Assembly (NCBI GenBank): GCA_963697675.1
Contig: CAVOOW010000004.1
Span: forward strand, 309,736-373,735
Length of the DNA stretch: 64,000 nt
From: CAVOOW01 sp963697675
Lineage (GTDB): Bacteria; Actinomycetota; Actinomycetes; JACCUZ01
Reading direction: 5' to 3'
Below are positions 8,676 through 17,394 of this stretch, piece after piece. Numbering within the stretch: position 1 is the first letter of the stretch; each line of letters opens with the position of its first letter. The position numbers were made by a program, and so were the translations under genes. Under the pieces are notes generated by a model that saw nothing but the letters and a program-made list of their open reading frames with translations, searched no databases and had not been told where the DNA came from.

Positions 8676-9925
8676 CAGGGGTTCGCCGTCTCGATCGCGT
8701 TGGGCAGGACGGGGGATCCGTCTTCCTTGTCGCTGTCGTCGGCCAGCTCGTCGTCGGGTGGCGGCGGCAGGTAGGACGCCTGTCCGACTGCGGAATAGTC
8801 GCCGCCCGACGAGAGCGCGTCGTCCGGCACCGTGTACTCGAGGCGCTGCACGGGAATGCCTGACACCGCCTCCGGATCGACGATGGACGGCGCGGCATCA
8901 CTCACCGGCGGCACCGGAGCCACCGCACCGGACGTCGGCGCCGGCTCGCCGGCGGCAGCGCCGTCGGTGGCCGGCAACGTGGTCAGCAGGTCCTGTGCCC
9001 GCTTGTCGAGCATGCCGGTGAACGACTGCTGCGCGAAGCCGAGGATCAGCGAATAGGCCAGGATCTGAGCCTGTGAGTCCAGTTCCGACAGCCCGGGGAT
9101 GAACGCGGCGCGGATCGCGACCAGCCCGACGATGGCGGTCAGCGCCCCGAGCGGGAGCTTGAGCACGGCCAGCGCCACGGGCACGTCGTAGGGCGACGAG
9201 GTGCCCTGCAGCTTGCGGATCGCGAGCGACGCGGCGAGAGCGGCACCGAGCGCACCGAGCAGCGCTACGAGAAGAATGTCGCCGCTGCTGGGCCCGGACA
9301 CGGCGCTGCCGGTCGGGCAGTCGAGCTGGCCCCCCGCCGCAGTCGGATCGCCGAAGCACAGCGGCAGCATGTTGGGCGAGTTCGCCACGACTGCCACGGT
9401 CACGGCGAGCAGCAGCGTCATCACGGCGGCCGACAACAAGATGATGTTGCGGAAGCTCCGAATCTGCTCATAGCGCCGGTCCAGCGTCGCGTAGCTGTCC
9501 TCGATGGTCCGACGGAGCACCGCGCGCTGCTGCGGGACCGGCAGCGCGGCCAGGACGGCGGGGTCGATGCGTCGTATGTCGTCGCGGCTGGTCGTGCTGC
9601 GTTGCCTCGCCGCTGCGGTCTGCATCTCGCCGAGCAGCTCGGACTCGTCATAGACCTCCACCATCGACGCCATCGCCGCGTGCAGGTTCTGGAACGCCGG
9701 GTCGGCCGCCGCTCCCCGCCACCAGATCGCCCAGCGACTAGGCCTCGGGTCGATGCGGTTCGCGGCATTGCGCGCCCGCTGCAACAGCTCGCGGACTCCC
9801 TTGGCGGCCGCCTGCTGATCCGGACCCAGCCCCTGCGCGGCAGCCACGTCGAGGCGGATCTCCAGTGCCGTAGCGCTCACATCGACGGTCTTGACCCAGA
9901 CTCGCTTGCGCCGTTTCTCGGACAT
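8675..9925 (-). CDS. Hypothetical four-helix membrane protein
   Basis: A 416-residue protein I cannot name. ATG 9925 is chosen because GGGAGG lies 5 nt upstream. Residues 1-150 are hydrophilic and rich in Arg. Four hydrophobic segments follow (NIILLSAAVMTLLLAVTVAV, DILLVALLGALGAALAASLA, ALTAIVGLVAI, ILAYSLILGFAQQSF). The C-terminal 100 residues are Pro/Asp-rich and probably disordered. The order resembles sensor or scaffold membrane proteins adjacent to peptidase genes. Translational coupling with the CHAP-like protein suggests they work together. Confidence 0.7.
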   Translation of the reverse strand: MSEKRRKRVWVKTVDVSATALEIRLDVAAAQGLGPDQQAAAKGVRELLQRARNAANRIDPRPSRWAIWWRGAAADPAFQNLHAAMASMVEVYDESELLGEMQTAAARQRSTTSRDDIRRIDPAVLAALPVPQQRAVLRRTIEDSYATLDRRYEQIRSFRNIILLSAAVMTLLLAVTVAVVANSPNMLPLCFGDPTAAGGQLDCPTGSAVSGPSSGDILLVALLGALGAALAASLAIRKLQGTSSPYDVPVALAVLKLPLGALTAIVGLVAIRAAFIPGLSELDSQAQILAYSLILGFAQQSFTGMLDKRAQDLLTTLPATDGAAAGEPAPTSGAVAPVPPVSDAAPSIVDPEAVSGIPVQRLEYTVPDDALSSGGDYSAVGQASYLPPPPDDELADDSDKEDGSPVLPNAIETANP

Positions 9926-10044
9926 CACGCCCTCCCCCGACTGCTCCTCGGCAGCCATTTGGGACTTGACGGTAAACCCCATCGCACTGCGTGACTAGGG
10001 CCTTTCGGTCAGTCGTGGCCGACCGAGACCGGCGCATACCCGGA

Positions 10045-10869
10045 TCAAGCGGCGCAGTTGACGAAGTCCAGCCGGGAGTCGGAGTGGCCTGCCTTGCCGT
10101 TGCCGCCGTAGTGCGCCCAGTAGTTCGCGTCGAACGGTGGCCTGAGCGTGAAGCGCGCCCAGCCGTTGGCGTTCGTCGCGTCGGTGGCGATCGTGATGTC
10201 CACGGTGTCGTCCGCGGTGTGCCCCGGGGCGACCGGACCGCTGCCCGCATTGAACAACAGCCGTACCTGCCGATGCTTGTACGGGCGGTACTTGTTCCCG
10301 GTCCACCCGGCCCGGACGAGCCGGCCCTCTGCACGCAGCGTCGTGCCGGTGAGGACACCGCACGACGGGATCGGCGACTCGGGAAGGACGTTGAAGTCCC
10401 GCCACACGGTCCGCCGCTTGAGGAAGAGGGCTTGGGTCCCGCTCGAGTCACTGTCCGTCCCGGTGCCGTCGTCCAGTGTCACGGTGACCAGGTGGGTGCC
10501 GGCCTCGCTGTTGGAGTCGGGGACCTTCACCCGCACGATGTCGGTGAGGCTGGCGGGTGTGCCGTCGTACGTGCCCGAGGCGTGGAAGTACGCGCTGTCG
10601 GCGGACCATTTGTCGCCCGTTTCCAGCACGCACCCGGACCCGTCGGTCGCGTGGAACGTCACGGTGCGCGTCAGTGCGCTCAGCCCGATGACAACCGTGT
10701 TCCCACCGGTCTCCCGGAACTTGGCCGGTGAGCTGATCCGGTAGCCGATGCTGTCTTCGCAGTCGCCGGTCGCGGCCTCCGCCGCCCCGACTCCCGTCAG
10801 GCTGCCGCCGGCCATCACACCAGCACCGACGAGTCCGATCAGCGTCCTCTTGGTCTTCTTGATTGCCAT
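10045..10869 (-). CDS. Secreted protein of unknown function
   Basis: A 274-residue protein starting at ATG 10869, with GGAGGGACTG immediately upstream. A typical Sec signal is visible (MAIKKTKRTLIGLVGAGVMA then GVGAAEAA, cleavage about residue 34). The mature part is beta-rich, with paired cysteines (GDCEDS, GSGCVLE, IPSCGVL, VNCAA). Segments such as VIGLSALTRTVTFHATD and TVTLDDGTGT suggest Ig-like or calcium-binding beta sandwiches. No family was recognised. It lies upstream of a repeat cluster and downstream of the four-helix membrane gene. Confidence 0.75.
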   Translation of the reverse strand: MAIKKTKRTLIGLVGAGVMAGGSLTGVGAAEAATGDCEDSIGYRISSPAKFRETGGNTVVIGLSALTRTVTFHATDGSGCVLETGDKWSADSAYFHASGTYDGTPASLTDIVRVKVPDSNSEAGTHLVTVTLDDGTGTDSDSSGTQALFLKRRTVWRDFNVLPESPIPSCGVLTGTTLRAEGRLVRAGWTGNKYRPYKHRQVRLLFNAGSGPVAPGHTADDTVDITIATDATNANGWARFTLRPPFDANYWAHYGGNGKAGHSDSRLDFVNCAA

Positions 10870-10975
10870 CAGTCCCTCCGGAGCAGCGCAGGTGTGACCC
10901 ACTCAACAAGACATAGACGCCCCAACCATGGGTCCGGTTCGCACGAGCCGCGAGAAATTTCCCCATCCTCCAAAT

Positions 10976-11121
10976 CGATCATGCAGTTACCGACACCCCC
11001 CAACGCCACAGGTCATGCACAACGTGGCGTCCGCTCCTGCATGATCGACTTCGATTTCTGAGGCGCTGACCTGCAGCGATGCGCGACGTGTCGGTAACTG
11101 CATGATCGACTTCGAAGGGAG
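10976..11121. repeat. 61-bp repeat family, copy group A
   Basis: Two direct units start at 11038 and 11099, exactly 61 nt apart. Each begins TGCATGATCGACTTCGA, and the first carries GAGGCGCTGACCTGCAGCG. An inverted partial copy (ATCGATCATGCAGTTACCGA) lies at 10976, so the group is bounded by inverted arms. A further inverted fragment (GTCATGCACAACGTGGC) sits at 11013. The group fills most of the gap between the secreted-protein gene and the stop of the methyltransferase-like gene at 11129. Confidence 0.9.
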
Positions 11122-11128
11122 CGTGGGG

Positions 11129-11878
11129 TCAGCGGTGGAAGAGGGCGGCGGGGGGTTCGGGAGACTCCGTCGCCGTCGCGTCGGTGACGACCGCGGCTCC
11201 GGCGACGAAGCGGGTCAGCGCTGCCCCTGACGTCACCCGCGCGGGGGCCGGGTCGCCCGCGCACCGGCGCGCCAGGTCGTCGACGGGCAGCGATCGAGCC
11301 GAGCCGAGCAGCACGACGTTGCCGAACCGGCGGCCGCGCCAGATGGCCGGCTCGGCGGCCGCAGCGACGTGGGCGAACACCGCCTGCGCCGTCGCGACCT
11401 GAGCCCGCGCGAACGACAGCGGCGGCCCGTCCGCGACGTTGGCGGCGAACACGCCGGCCGGCGTCAGCACCCGGGCGACGTCGGTCATCAGCTCCACCGT
11501 CGTGAGATGAGCAGGCGTACGAGCGCCGGCGAACACGTCGAGCACGACGAGATCGGCGGTGCCGTCGCGCAGCCGGCCGAGCGCCTCGCGAGCGTCGGCA
11601 ATCTGCACCGGCACCCGCACTCCGCGACCGAGCGGCAGCTCGTCGCGTACGAGAGCCGCGACCTCGGCGCTGATCTCGACCGCCCGCTGCCGCGACCCGC
11701 GCCGGGTTGCCTCGACGTAGCGAGCGAGAGTCAGTGCACCGGCGCCGAGATGCACGACAGAGAGCGGAATCCCAGGCTCAGCAACGAGATCGACGACGTG
11801 GCCGAGGCGACGTACGTACTCAAAAGAAAGGTAGGTCGGGTCGTCGAGGTCGACGTGGGACTGCGGTGTGCCGTCCAC
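11129..11878 (-). CDS. Spermidine synthase-like methyltransferase-fold protein
   Basis: A 249-residue protein of the spermidine/spermine synthase fold, probably starting at GTG 11878. It opens DGTPQSHVDLDDPTYLSFEY, the actinobacterial spermidine synthase-like signature. Then come the nucleotide-binding VVHLGAGALTLARYVEA, the acidic loop ADAREALGRL and the catalytic-region VVLDVFAGARTP. Homologues usually have about 15-20 more N-terminal residues. In-frame codons upstream encode a plausible RLLLV strand without an obvious start, so the start is uncertain. It lies 53 nt after hisB, where hisH is expected. True polyamine synthesis is not certain; many of these proteins have no assigned role. Confidence 0.8.
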   Translation of the reverse strand: MDGTPQSHVDLDDPTYLSFEYVRRLGHVVDLVAEPGIPLSVVHLGAGALTLARYVEATRRGSRQRAVEISAEVAALVRDELPLGRGVRVPVQIADAREALGRLRDGTADLVVLDVFAGARTPAHLTTVELMTDVARVLTPAGVFAANVADGPPLSFARAQVATAQAVFAHVAAAAEPAIWRGRRFGNVVLLGSARSLPVDDLARRCAGDPAPARVTSGAALTRFVAGAAVVTDATATESPEPPAALFHR

Positions 11879-11931
11879 CAGGAGCAGCCGGCCGGACGCC
11901 CGGTCGGGGTCGGTCTCGACAACGGCGGTGC

Positions 11932-12519
11932 TTACAGCTGGCCCTTCGTGGACGGGATGCCGATCACGCGGGCGTCGAGGGCGACGGCGTCGCGCAGCGC
12001 ACGGGCCACACCCTTGAACTGCGCCTCGACCACGTGATGGGCATTGCGTCCGGTGAGCACGCGCACGTGCAGGCAGATCTGCGCGCTCGCGACGAACGAC
12101 TCCCAGATGTGCTTGGTCAGCGTCGTGTCATAGCTGCCGATCAGCTCGACGAGGTCGGGCTCCTCGTGCACGAGGTAGGGGCGGCCGGACAGGTCGACGG
12201 CCACCTGCACGAGGGTCTCGTCGAGAGGGACGAGCGCGTCGCCGAACCGGCGGATGCCGGTCTTGTCGCCGAGCGCCTCGCGGAACGCCTGGCCGAGCGC
12301 GATCGCCGTGTCCTCGACGGTGTGGTGGGCGTCGACCTCGAGGTCGCCCTTGGTGCGCACCAGCAGGTCGAACCCGCCGTGCTTGCCGAGCTGGGCGAGC
12401 ATGTGGTCATAGAACGGCACACCCGTGTCGACCTCGATCCGGCCGTTGCCGTCGATCGTCAGCTCGATGCGGACATCGGACTCCTTGGTCTCCCGGACCA
12501 CGACCGCGCTCCTGCTCAT
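11932..12519 (-). CDS. hisB: Imidazoleglycerol-phosphate dehydratase
   Basis: The 195-residue single-domain HisB catalyses the sixth step of histidine synthesis, dehydrating IGP to imidazole-acetol phosphate. Metal-binding motifs are all visible: PFYDHMLAQLGKHGGFDL, DAHHTVEDTAIALG, GRNAHHVVEAQFKG and EEPDLVE. Length is normal for the monofunctional actinobacterial enzyme. ATG 12519 overlaps the TGA of hisC by one base (TGATG), as usual in hisDCB operons. Confidence 0.97.
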   Translation of the reverse strand: MSRSAVVVRETKESDVRIELTIDGNGRIEVDTGVPFYDHMLAQLGKHGGFDLLVRTKGDLEVDAHHTVEDTAIALGQAFREALGDKTGIRRFGDALVPLDETLVQVAVDLSGRPYLVHEEPDLVELIGSYDTTLTKHIWESFVASAQICLHVRVLTGRNAHHVVEAQFKGVARALRDAVALDARVIGIPSTKGQL

Positions 12520-13606
12520 CAGGAAACCTCTCTCATGCCATCGGTGAGCGCCTCGAGAAAGGCGCTCGTCTCGGCCTCGGTGCCGGCAGTGACTCGCAGC
12601 CAGCCTGCCAGCCCCAGGTCACGCACCAGGACACCGCGGTCGAGCAACGCCTGCCACGTCTTCGCCTGGTCGCTGAACTCGCCGAAGAGCACGAAGTTCG
12701 CGTCGGACTCGATGACCTCGAGATTGAGGGCGCGGATCTCGGTCACCAGCCGGTCGCGCTGCTTCTTGACGTCCTCGACGGTGGCCAGCAGCTCGTCGGC
12801 GTGTGCGAGCGCCGCGAGCGCCGCAGCCTGGCTCAGCACGGACAAGTGATAGGGCAGCCGCACGAGCTGCAGCGCGTCGACGACCGCAGGGTCCGCGGCG
12901 AGATAGCCGAGGCGGGCCGCGGCGAACGCGAACGCCTTCGACATGGTGCGCGTCACGACCAGCCGCTCACGGCCGGGCAGCAGGGCGACTGCCGAGGGCC
13001 GGTGCGAGAACTCCGCGTAGGCCTCGTCGACGACGACGAGACCGGGCGCGGCGTCGTACACCGCCTCGATGACACCGGCGTCGAGCGCGGTCCCCGTGGG
13101 GTTGTTGGGCGAGCAGATGAACACGATGTCGGGCTGGTGCTCGCGCACCGCCTGCACGGCGGCTTGGGGGTCGAGGCCGAACCCGGGAGGGCGCTCGGCC
13201 GGCAGGTAGGCCGTCTGGGTGCTCTGGCAGATCAGCCCGTGCATCGAGTATGTCGGCTCGAAGCCGAGCGCCGTGCGTCCGGCTCCCCCGAATGCCTGCA
13301 GCAGCTGTTGGAGGATCTCGTTGCTCCCGTTGGCGGCCCAGACCTGCGCGGTCTCGATCGGCTCACCGGTCGTCCTGGTGAGGTAGGCCGCCAGCTCCGT
13401 GCGCAGGGTCGTCGCCTCCCGGTCGGGATAGCGGTTCATCGTGCGCGCAGCGTCAGCGACGCGCTTGCCGAGATCCTCGACGAGCGCTGCTGAGGGCGGG
13501 TGCGGATTCTCGTTGGTGTTCAGGCGTACGGCGACATCGAGCTGCGGTGCGCCGTACGGAGTCCTGCCGCGCAGGTCGGGCGCAGCAGGTCGGCGATGCG
13601 CTTCAC
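12519..13606 (-). CDS. hisC: Histidinol-phosphate aminotransferase; apparent frame break near 13578
   Basis: PLP-dependent aminotransferase for the seventh histidine step. The main frame carries PYGAPQLDV, RLNTNENPHPPS, WAANGSNEILQQLL, CSPNNPTGTALD, VVDEAYAEFSHRPS and the PLP lysine in TRTMSKAFAFAAARLGY. The natural start is GTG 13606, which overlaps the hisD stop as GTGA and encodes KRIADLLRP. That frame must join the main frame at DLRGRTPYG, which needs one more base in the GGG run at 13578-13580 (plus strand). With that base the N-terminus matches HisC exactly, so a sequencing deletion is the likeliest cause. The corrected length is about 362 residues. Confidence 0.9.
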
Positions 13607-14910
13607 GACGTGCCGCGCGGGATGCGCGCTCGTACCGCATCGACATGGGCGTGCAGGTCCTCGCTGCCGCCCAGGGCATCGATCAGCGGAGCGACCTCGG
13701 CCAGCGCGTCGCGCGTGTAGGTGACGACGTGCTGGCTGCGCAGGAACGACTGCACGGACAACCCACCCGTGTGCCGCGACGTGCCACCGGTCGGCAGCAC
13801 ATGGTTGGAGCCGGCGAGATAGTCGCCCAGCGACACGGGGGCGTAAGGACCGACGAAGACGGCGCCGGCGTTGACCACTCGTGCCGCCCACGCGCTCGCG
13901 TCGCGGGTCAGCACCTCGAGGTGCTCGGCCGCCCACTCGTCGACGACGGCGAGTCCCTGCTCGAGGTCGTCGACGAGTACGTAGGCCGACTGGTTGCGCA
14001 GCGCTGTCTCGACGCGCTCGGAGTGCCGGGTGTTGGGGACCTGCTGGGCGAGCTCTGCGTCGACTGCGTCGATGAGCTCAGGGCTCGGTGTGACCAGCAG
14101 GCAGGACGCGTTGGCGTCGTGCTCCGCCTGCGCGACGAGGTCGGCGGCGACGAAGGCGGGGTCCGCGGTGTCGTCGGCGAGGATGCCGATCTCCGTGGGA
14201 CCTGCCTCGGCGTCGGTGCCGATGACTCCCTTGAGGAGGCGCTTCGCGGACGCGACGTAGACGTTGCCCGGCCCCGTCACCAGGTCGGTCGGCTCGCAGT
14301 CCTCGGTGCCGTAGGCGAACATCGCGATCGCCTGGGCGCCACCGACGGCGTGCACCTCGTCGACGCCGAGCAGCGCGCAGGCCGCGAGGATCACGGGGTC
14401 GGGCAGTCCGTCGTTGGTGACTTGCGGCGGGCTGGCCACCGCGAGCGAGCCGACGCCCGCGACCTGGGCGGGCACGACGTTCATGACGACGCTGGACGGA
14501 TAGGCGAGCAGGCCACCAGGCACGTAGAGCCCGACGCGGCGGACCGGCAGCCACCGCTCGGTGACCGTGCCGCCGGGTGAGAGCTCGACCGTCGCGTCGG
14601 TGCGGCGCTGCGCCTCGTGGACGAGTCTCGTGCGGCGGGCTGCCTCTTCGAGTGCTGTGCGCACCGCGGGGTCGAGGGCTTCCAGCGCGTCGAGGAGAGC
14701 CTGGTGCGGGACGCGTGTGCTCGGGCGGTCCACGTGGTCGAACTGGTTGGTGTAGTCGCGGACGGCGGCGGCGCCGCGACGCCGTACGTCCTCACAGATC
14801 GGACGTACGACGTCGAGCGCGACCTCGACATTGAGCTCGGCCCGCGGCAGCACGCCACGCAGCTCGCTGCGGCTGGCCTGCTTGCCGCGCAGATCGACTC
14901 GAGATATCAC
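13603..14910 (-). CDS. hisD: Histidinol dehydrogenase
   Basis: A 435-residue zinc enzyme making the last two oxidations from histidinol to histidine with NAD. Visible landmarks are YVPGGLLAYPSSVVMNVVPA, GGAQAIAMFAYGTE, the metal-site GPGNVYVASAKRLLKG, DAEAGPTEIGILADD, DLVAQAEHD, and EHLEVLTRDA with SLGDYLAGSNHVLPTGGTSR. It starts at GTG 14910. It heads the hisD-hisC-hisB operon with overlapping junctions. Confidence 0.97.
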   Translation of the reverse strand: MISRVDLRGKQASRSELRGVLPRAELNVEVALDVVRPICEDVRRRGAAAVRDYTNQFDHVDRPSTRVPHQALLDALEALDPAVRTALEEAARRTRLVHEAQRRTDATVELSPGGTVTERWLPVRRVGLYVPGGLLAYPSSVVMNVVPAQVAGVGSLAVASPPQVTNDGLPDPVILAACALLGVDEVHAVGGAQAIAMFAYGTEDCEPTDLVTGPGNVYVASAKRLLKGVIGTDAEAGPTEIGILADDTADPAFVAADLVAQAEHDANASCLLVTPSPELIDAVDAELAQQVPNTRHSERVETALRNQSAYVLVDDLEQGLAVVDEWAAEHLEVLTRDASAWAARVVNAGAVFVGPYAPVSLGDYLAGSNHVLPTGGTSRHTGGLSVQSFLRSQHVVTYTRDALAEVAPLIDALGGSEDLHAHVDAVRARIPRGTS

Positions 14911-14990
14911 GCGTGGAGTCTACGAAGAGCGCCGCTTCGGAGGTCCGGACCGTCCGAGTGGCGGTCCTCGCCCGCTGCGGTGATGATGGA

Positions 14991-15020
14991 GGATCTGACC
15001 GGCTCTAGGCGGCCAGATCC
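14991..15020 (-). terminator. Hairpin downstream of the Vgb-like gene
   Basis: GGATCTGACCG (14991-15001) pairs with CGGCCAGATCC (15010-15020), 11 bp with one mismatch and an 8-nt loop. It lies 22-51 nt after the stop of the propeller gene read on the minus strand. There is no T tract. The right arm runs into a GATCCTTCACGATCATG motif that recurs at 16574. Confidence 0.55.
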
Positions 15021-15041
15021 TTCACGATCATGCGCCGGTCC

Positions 15042-16348
15042 CTACCTCTTGTGAATTCTCACGGTCTGGTGGAGGACGAACTTGCGGCTGCCGGTCCCCG
15101 TGGTGACGGTGACCTTGTTCTTTCCCTTGTGTACGGCGACGTGGCTCAGGTTGATGACGAGCTTGCCGTGCTTCAACTTGGTTGGTCCTTGGCGACCAGG
15201 TGACCGTGCCGCTTGACCTTCCACTTCACCTTGGCTGAAGGGCTGACCACCGAGATGTGGCGGACGACCTTCAGCTTCGGCTTGTCGATGCCGCCCTTGA
15301 CCTTGCAGGTCATCGTCGGGTCCGTGCCGATCGTGGCGACCCGGTTGCCCAAGCCCTCGGTGAACCACATCTTCGCGCCCGGGCCGGCCGCGATCCCGAT
15401 CGGGTTGCCTTGCCCGGTGATCCCGGTACTGAATTGAGTGATGACGCCCGCTGTCGTGATCCGCGCGACCTTTTGAGCCTCGAGCTCGGCGAACCACAGG
15501 TTGCCGTCCGGTCCCGCCGCGATGTGGCGCAAGCCCTTGTCGGGGGTGGTGCTCCCGTTGCTGAACTCGTGAACGACGCCTGCAGTGGTGATCTGGCCGA
15601 TCCGGTTTCCTGTCGACTCGGTGAACCACAGGTTCCCGTCCGGACCCTTCGCGATCCCCCACGGCTTGCTGTTCGCGGTTATGCCGGTGTGGTATTCGGT
15701 CACCGTCCGCCATCGTGATCTTCCCGATCCGAGCGCCGGCGTATTCGGTGAACCACATGTTCCCGTCCGGCCGGCAACGATGTTGTAGGGAAAGCTGCCG
15801 GGTGATCCCACGGTGTACTCGTGACGTCCCGCTGTGGTGATCTTCCCGATCCGGTTTCCGTTGGGCTCGGTGAACCACATGTTCCCGTCCGGGCCTCGCG
15901 CGATCCCCTGTGTGTAGCCGTCCGTCTGGTTGATCCCGGCGGTGAAGTTCTGGACAACTCCAGTCGGACTGATCCGCCCGATCTTCTTGCCGATGAACTC
16001 CGTGAACCACATGTTCCCGTCCGGGCCTGCCGCGATCGAAGCCGGCGAAGTGCCGGTGAGCCCGCCGAACTCCGTCACCACTCCTGCGGGGGTGATCCGC
16101 CCGATCTGGTTCCCGTTGAACTCCGTGAACCACATGTTCCCGTCGGGGCCTTTCGCGATCCCCTGCGGGCCACTGTTCGTCGTGCTCATGTGGCCGTACT
16201 CGTGAATCTGCCCGACAGGAGCCGCGGAAGCTGGCAGCGCGGCTCCGACAAGAGCACCCGCCCCCACGACGACGGCGGTCCCGGCAGCGCCGACGATCCG
16301 CCGCCAATGACCATGCTCGACAGCAGACGGCTCCAGCGCGCGATTCAT
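15042..16348 (-). CDS. Secreted virginiamycin B lyase-like beta-propeller; three apparent frame breaks
   Basis: The protein has a Sec signal (hydrophobic GTAVVVGAGALVGAA then LPASAAP). About seven tandem propeller repeats of roughly 42 residues follow, each with GI..GPDGN[ML]WFTE..GN.IG.IT. This is the Vgb/streptogramin-lyase repeat, widespread in secreted proteins of unknown function, so lyase activity is not implied. A lysine-rich C-terminal tail (HGKLVINLSHVAVHKGKNK) follows. ATG 16348 has GGAGA upstream. Frame breaks lie near 15769 (one base short, restoring GPDGNMWFTEYAGARIG), 15703-15712 (compensating) and 15184 (one base short, restoring PTKLKHG). The corrected length is about 435 residues. 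Confidence 0.8.
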
Positions 16349-16734
16349 CAACAGATCTCCCCAAGTGTCAGCTGACCCCGTGTCAGTTGTAGGTAGGGGT
16401 GATCAACCCCCTGCGCGGATATGGGCCGGATGGGTGCAACTTCGCCTCAACCAGTCCGAATTAGGTCCACAGCGTCGGAACGAGGGCTTTCCGGACGCAG
16501 GAACTCGGCGCTTCACGGCTCGCGACACCAACTTTTCCATGATCGCGAAAGATCTCCGTACCGCTCACGACACGATCCTTCGTGATCATGGAATATGCCG
16601 CACCCCGATCACGCCACGTCAGGCAGACACCGCACGTACGCCTCGACTTCTCGCAGGCATGCGCGAATCACCGTGGCTCCAGCCCCAGCGAATCGCGCAT
16701 GCCCGTCGCCGCGGCGACGACCTAGGCTTCGGGC
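16349..16734. other. Divergent intergenic region with a large inverted repeat
   Basis: A 386-bp gap between the propeller gene (minus) and the LON-domain gene (plus) with no supported gene. It holds a 20-bp inverted repeat with two mismatches (16535-16554 and 16574-16593, arm TTCCATGATCGCGAAAGATC), separated by 19 nt. Promoters for both neighbours should lie here, but I could not pick -10/-35 elements with confidence. Confidence 0.6.
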
Positions 16735-17394
16735 GTGACGCGGCTGCCCCTGTTCCCGCTCGGGACGGTGCTGTTCCCGGGTCTGTTGCTGCCGCTGCAC
16801 GTCTTCGAGGAGCGCTATCGCGCGCTCGTCCGCGACCTCGTCGACGCACCCGAGGAAGAGCGGGCGTTCGGCGTCGTCGCGATCCGAGAGGGGCGCGAGG
16901 TCGGCGACGGCGGCATCAAGTCGTTGCACCCGGTCGGCTGCCTGGCCGACCTGCGCCAGGTCGAGCCGCACCCGGACGGGCGCTTCGACATCGTGGCGAC
17001 CGGCGCGCGACGGTTTCGCATCGACAGCGTCGACGCGGCCTCGAAGCCCTACCTGCAGGCCGAGGTCGAGTTCCTCGACGAACCCGATGGCGATGCCGCG
17101 GCGGTCCTGGCCAATCCGGTCGCCGAGCTCTGGGGCGCCTACCGGCAGGCGCTGACCGGGCAGTCGCCCGACGACCCGAACGAGCTGCCCGACGACCCGG
17201 TGGTGCTGTCCTACCTGGTCGCCGCGGCCACGATCCTCGACCTCAGCGACAAGCAGCGGCTGCTCGAGGAGCCGGACACCACGAGCCGGCTGCGCCGCGA
17301 ATTGGCGATCCTGCGCCGGGAGGCGATCCTGCTCCGGCTGCTGCCCTCGCTGCCGGCGGTGGAGCTGTCGCGAGCGGCGGTGAGCCCCAACTGA
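16735..17394 (+). CDS. LON peptidase substrate-binding domain protein
   Basis: A 219-residue protein starting at GTG 16735 that consists only of the Lon N-terminal (LON/PUA-like) domain. It begins LPLFPLGTVLFPGLLLPLHVFEERYR, followed by FGVVAIREGREV and GRFDIVATGARRFRI. No AAA or protease domain is present, so it is not Lon itself. Such stand-alone proteins are common in actinobacteria next to his genes and ybaK; their role is unknown. Its TGA overlaps the start of the downstream deacylase. Confidence 0.9.
   Translation: MTRLPLFPLGTVLFPGLLLPLHVFEERYRALVRDLVDAPEEERAFGVVAIREGREVGDGGIKSLHPVGCLADLRQVEPHPDGRFDIVATGARRFRIDSVDAASKPYLQAEVEFLDEPDGDAAAVLANPVAELWGAYRQALTGQSPDDPNELPDDPVVLSYLVAAATILDLSDKQRLLEEPDTTSRLRRELAILRREAILLRLLPSLPAVELSRAAVSPN

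Noticed and set aside
15042..16348. Streptogramin resistance lyase
   Set aside because: The propeller repeats match the Vgb fold but the protein is secreted with a long basic tail; such proteins are common and rarely linked to resistance.
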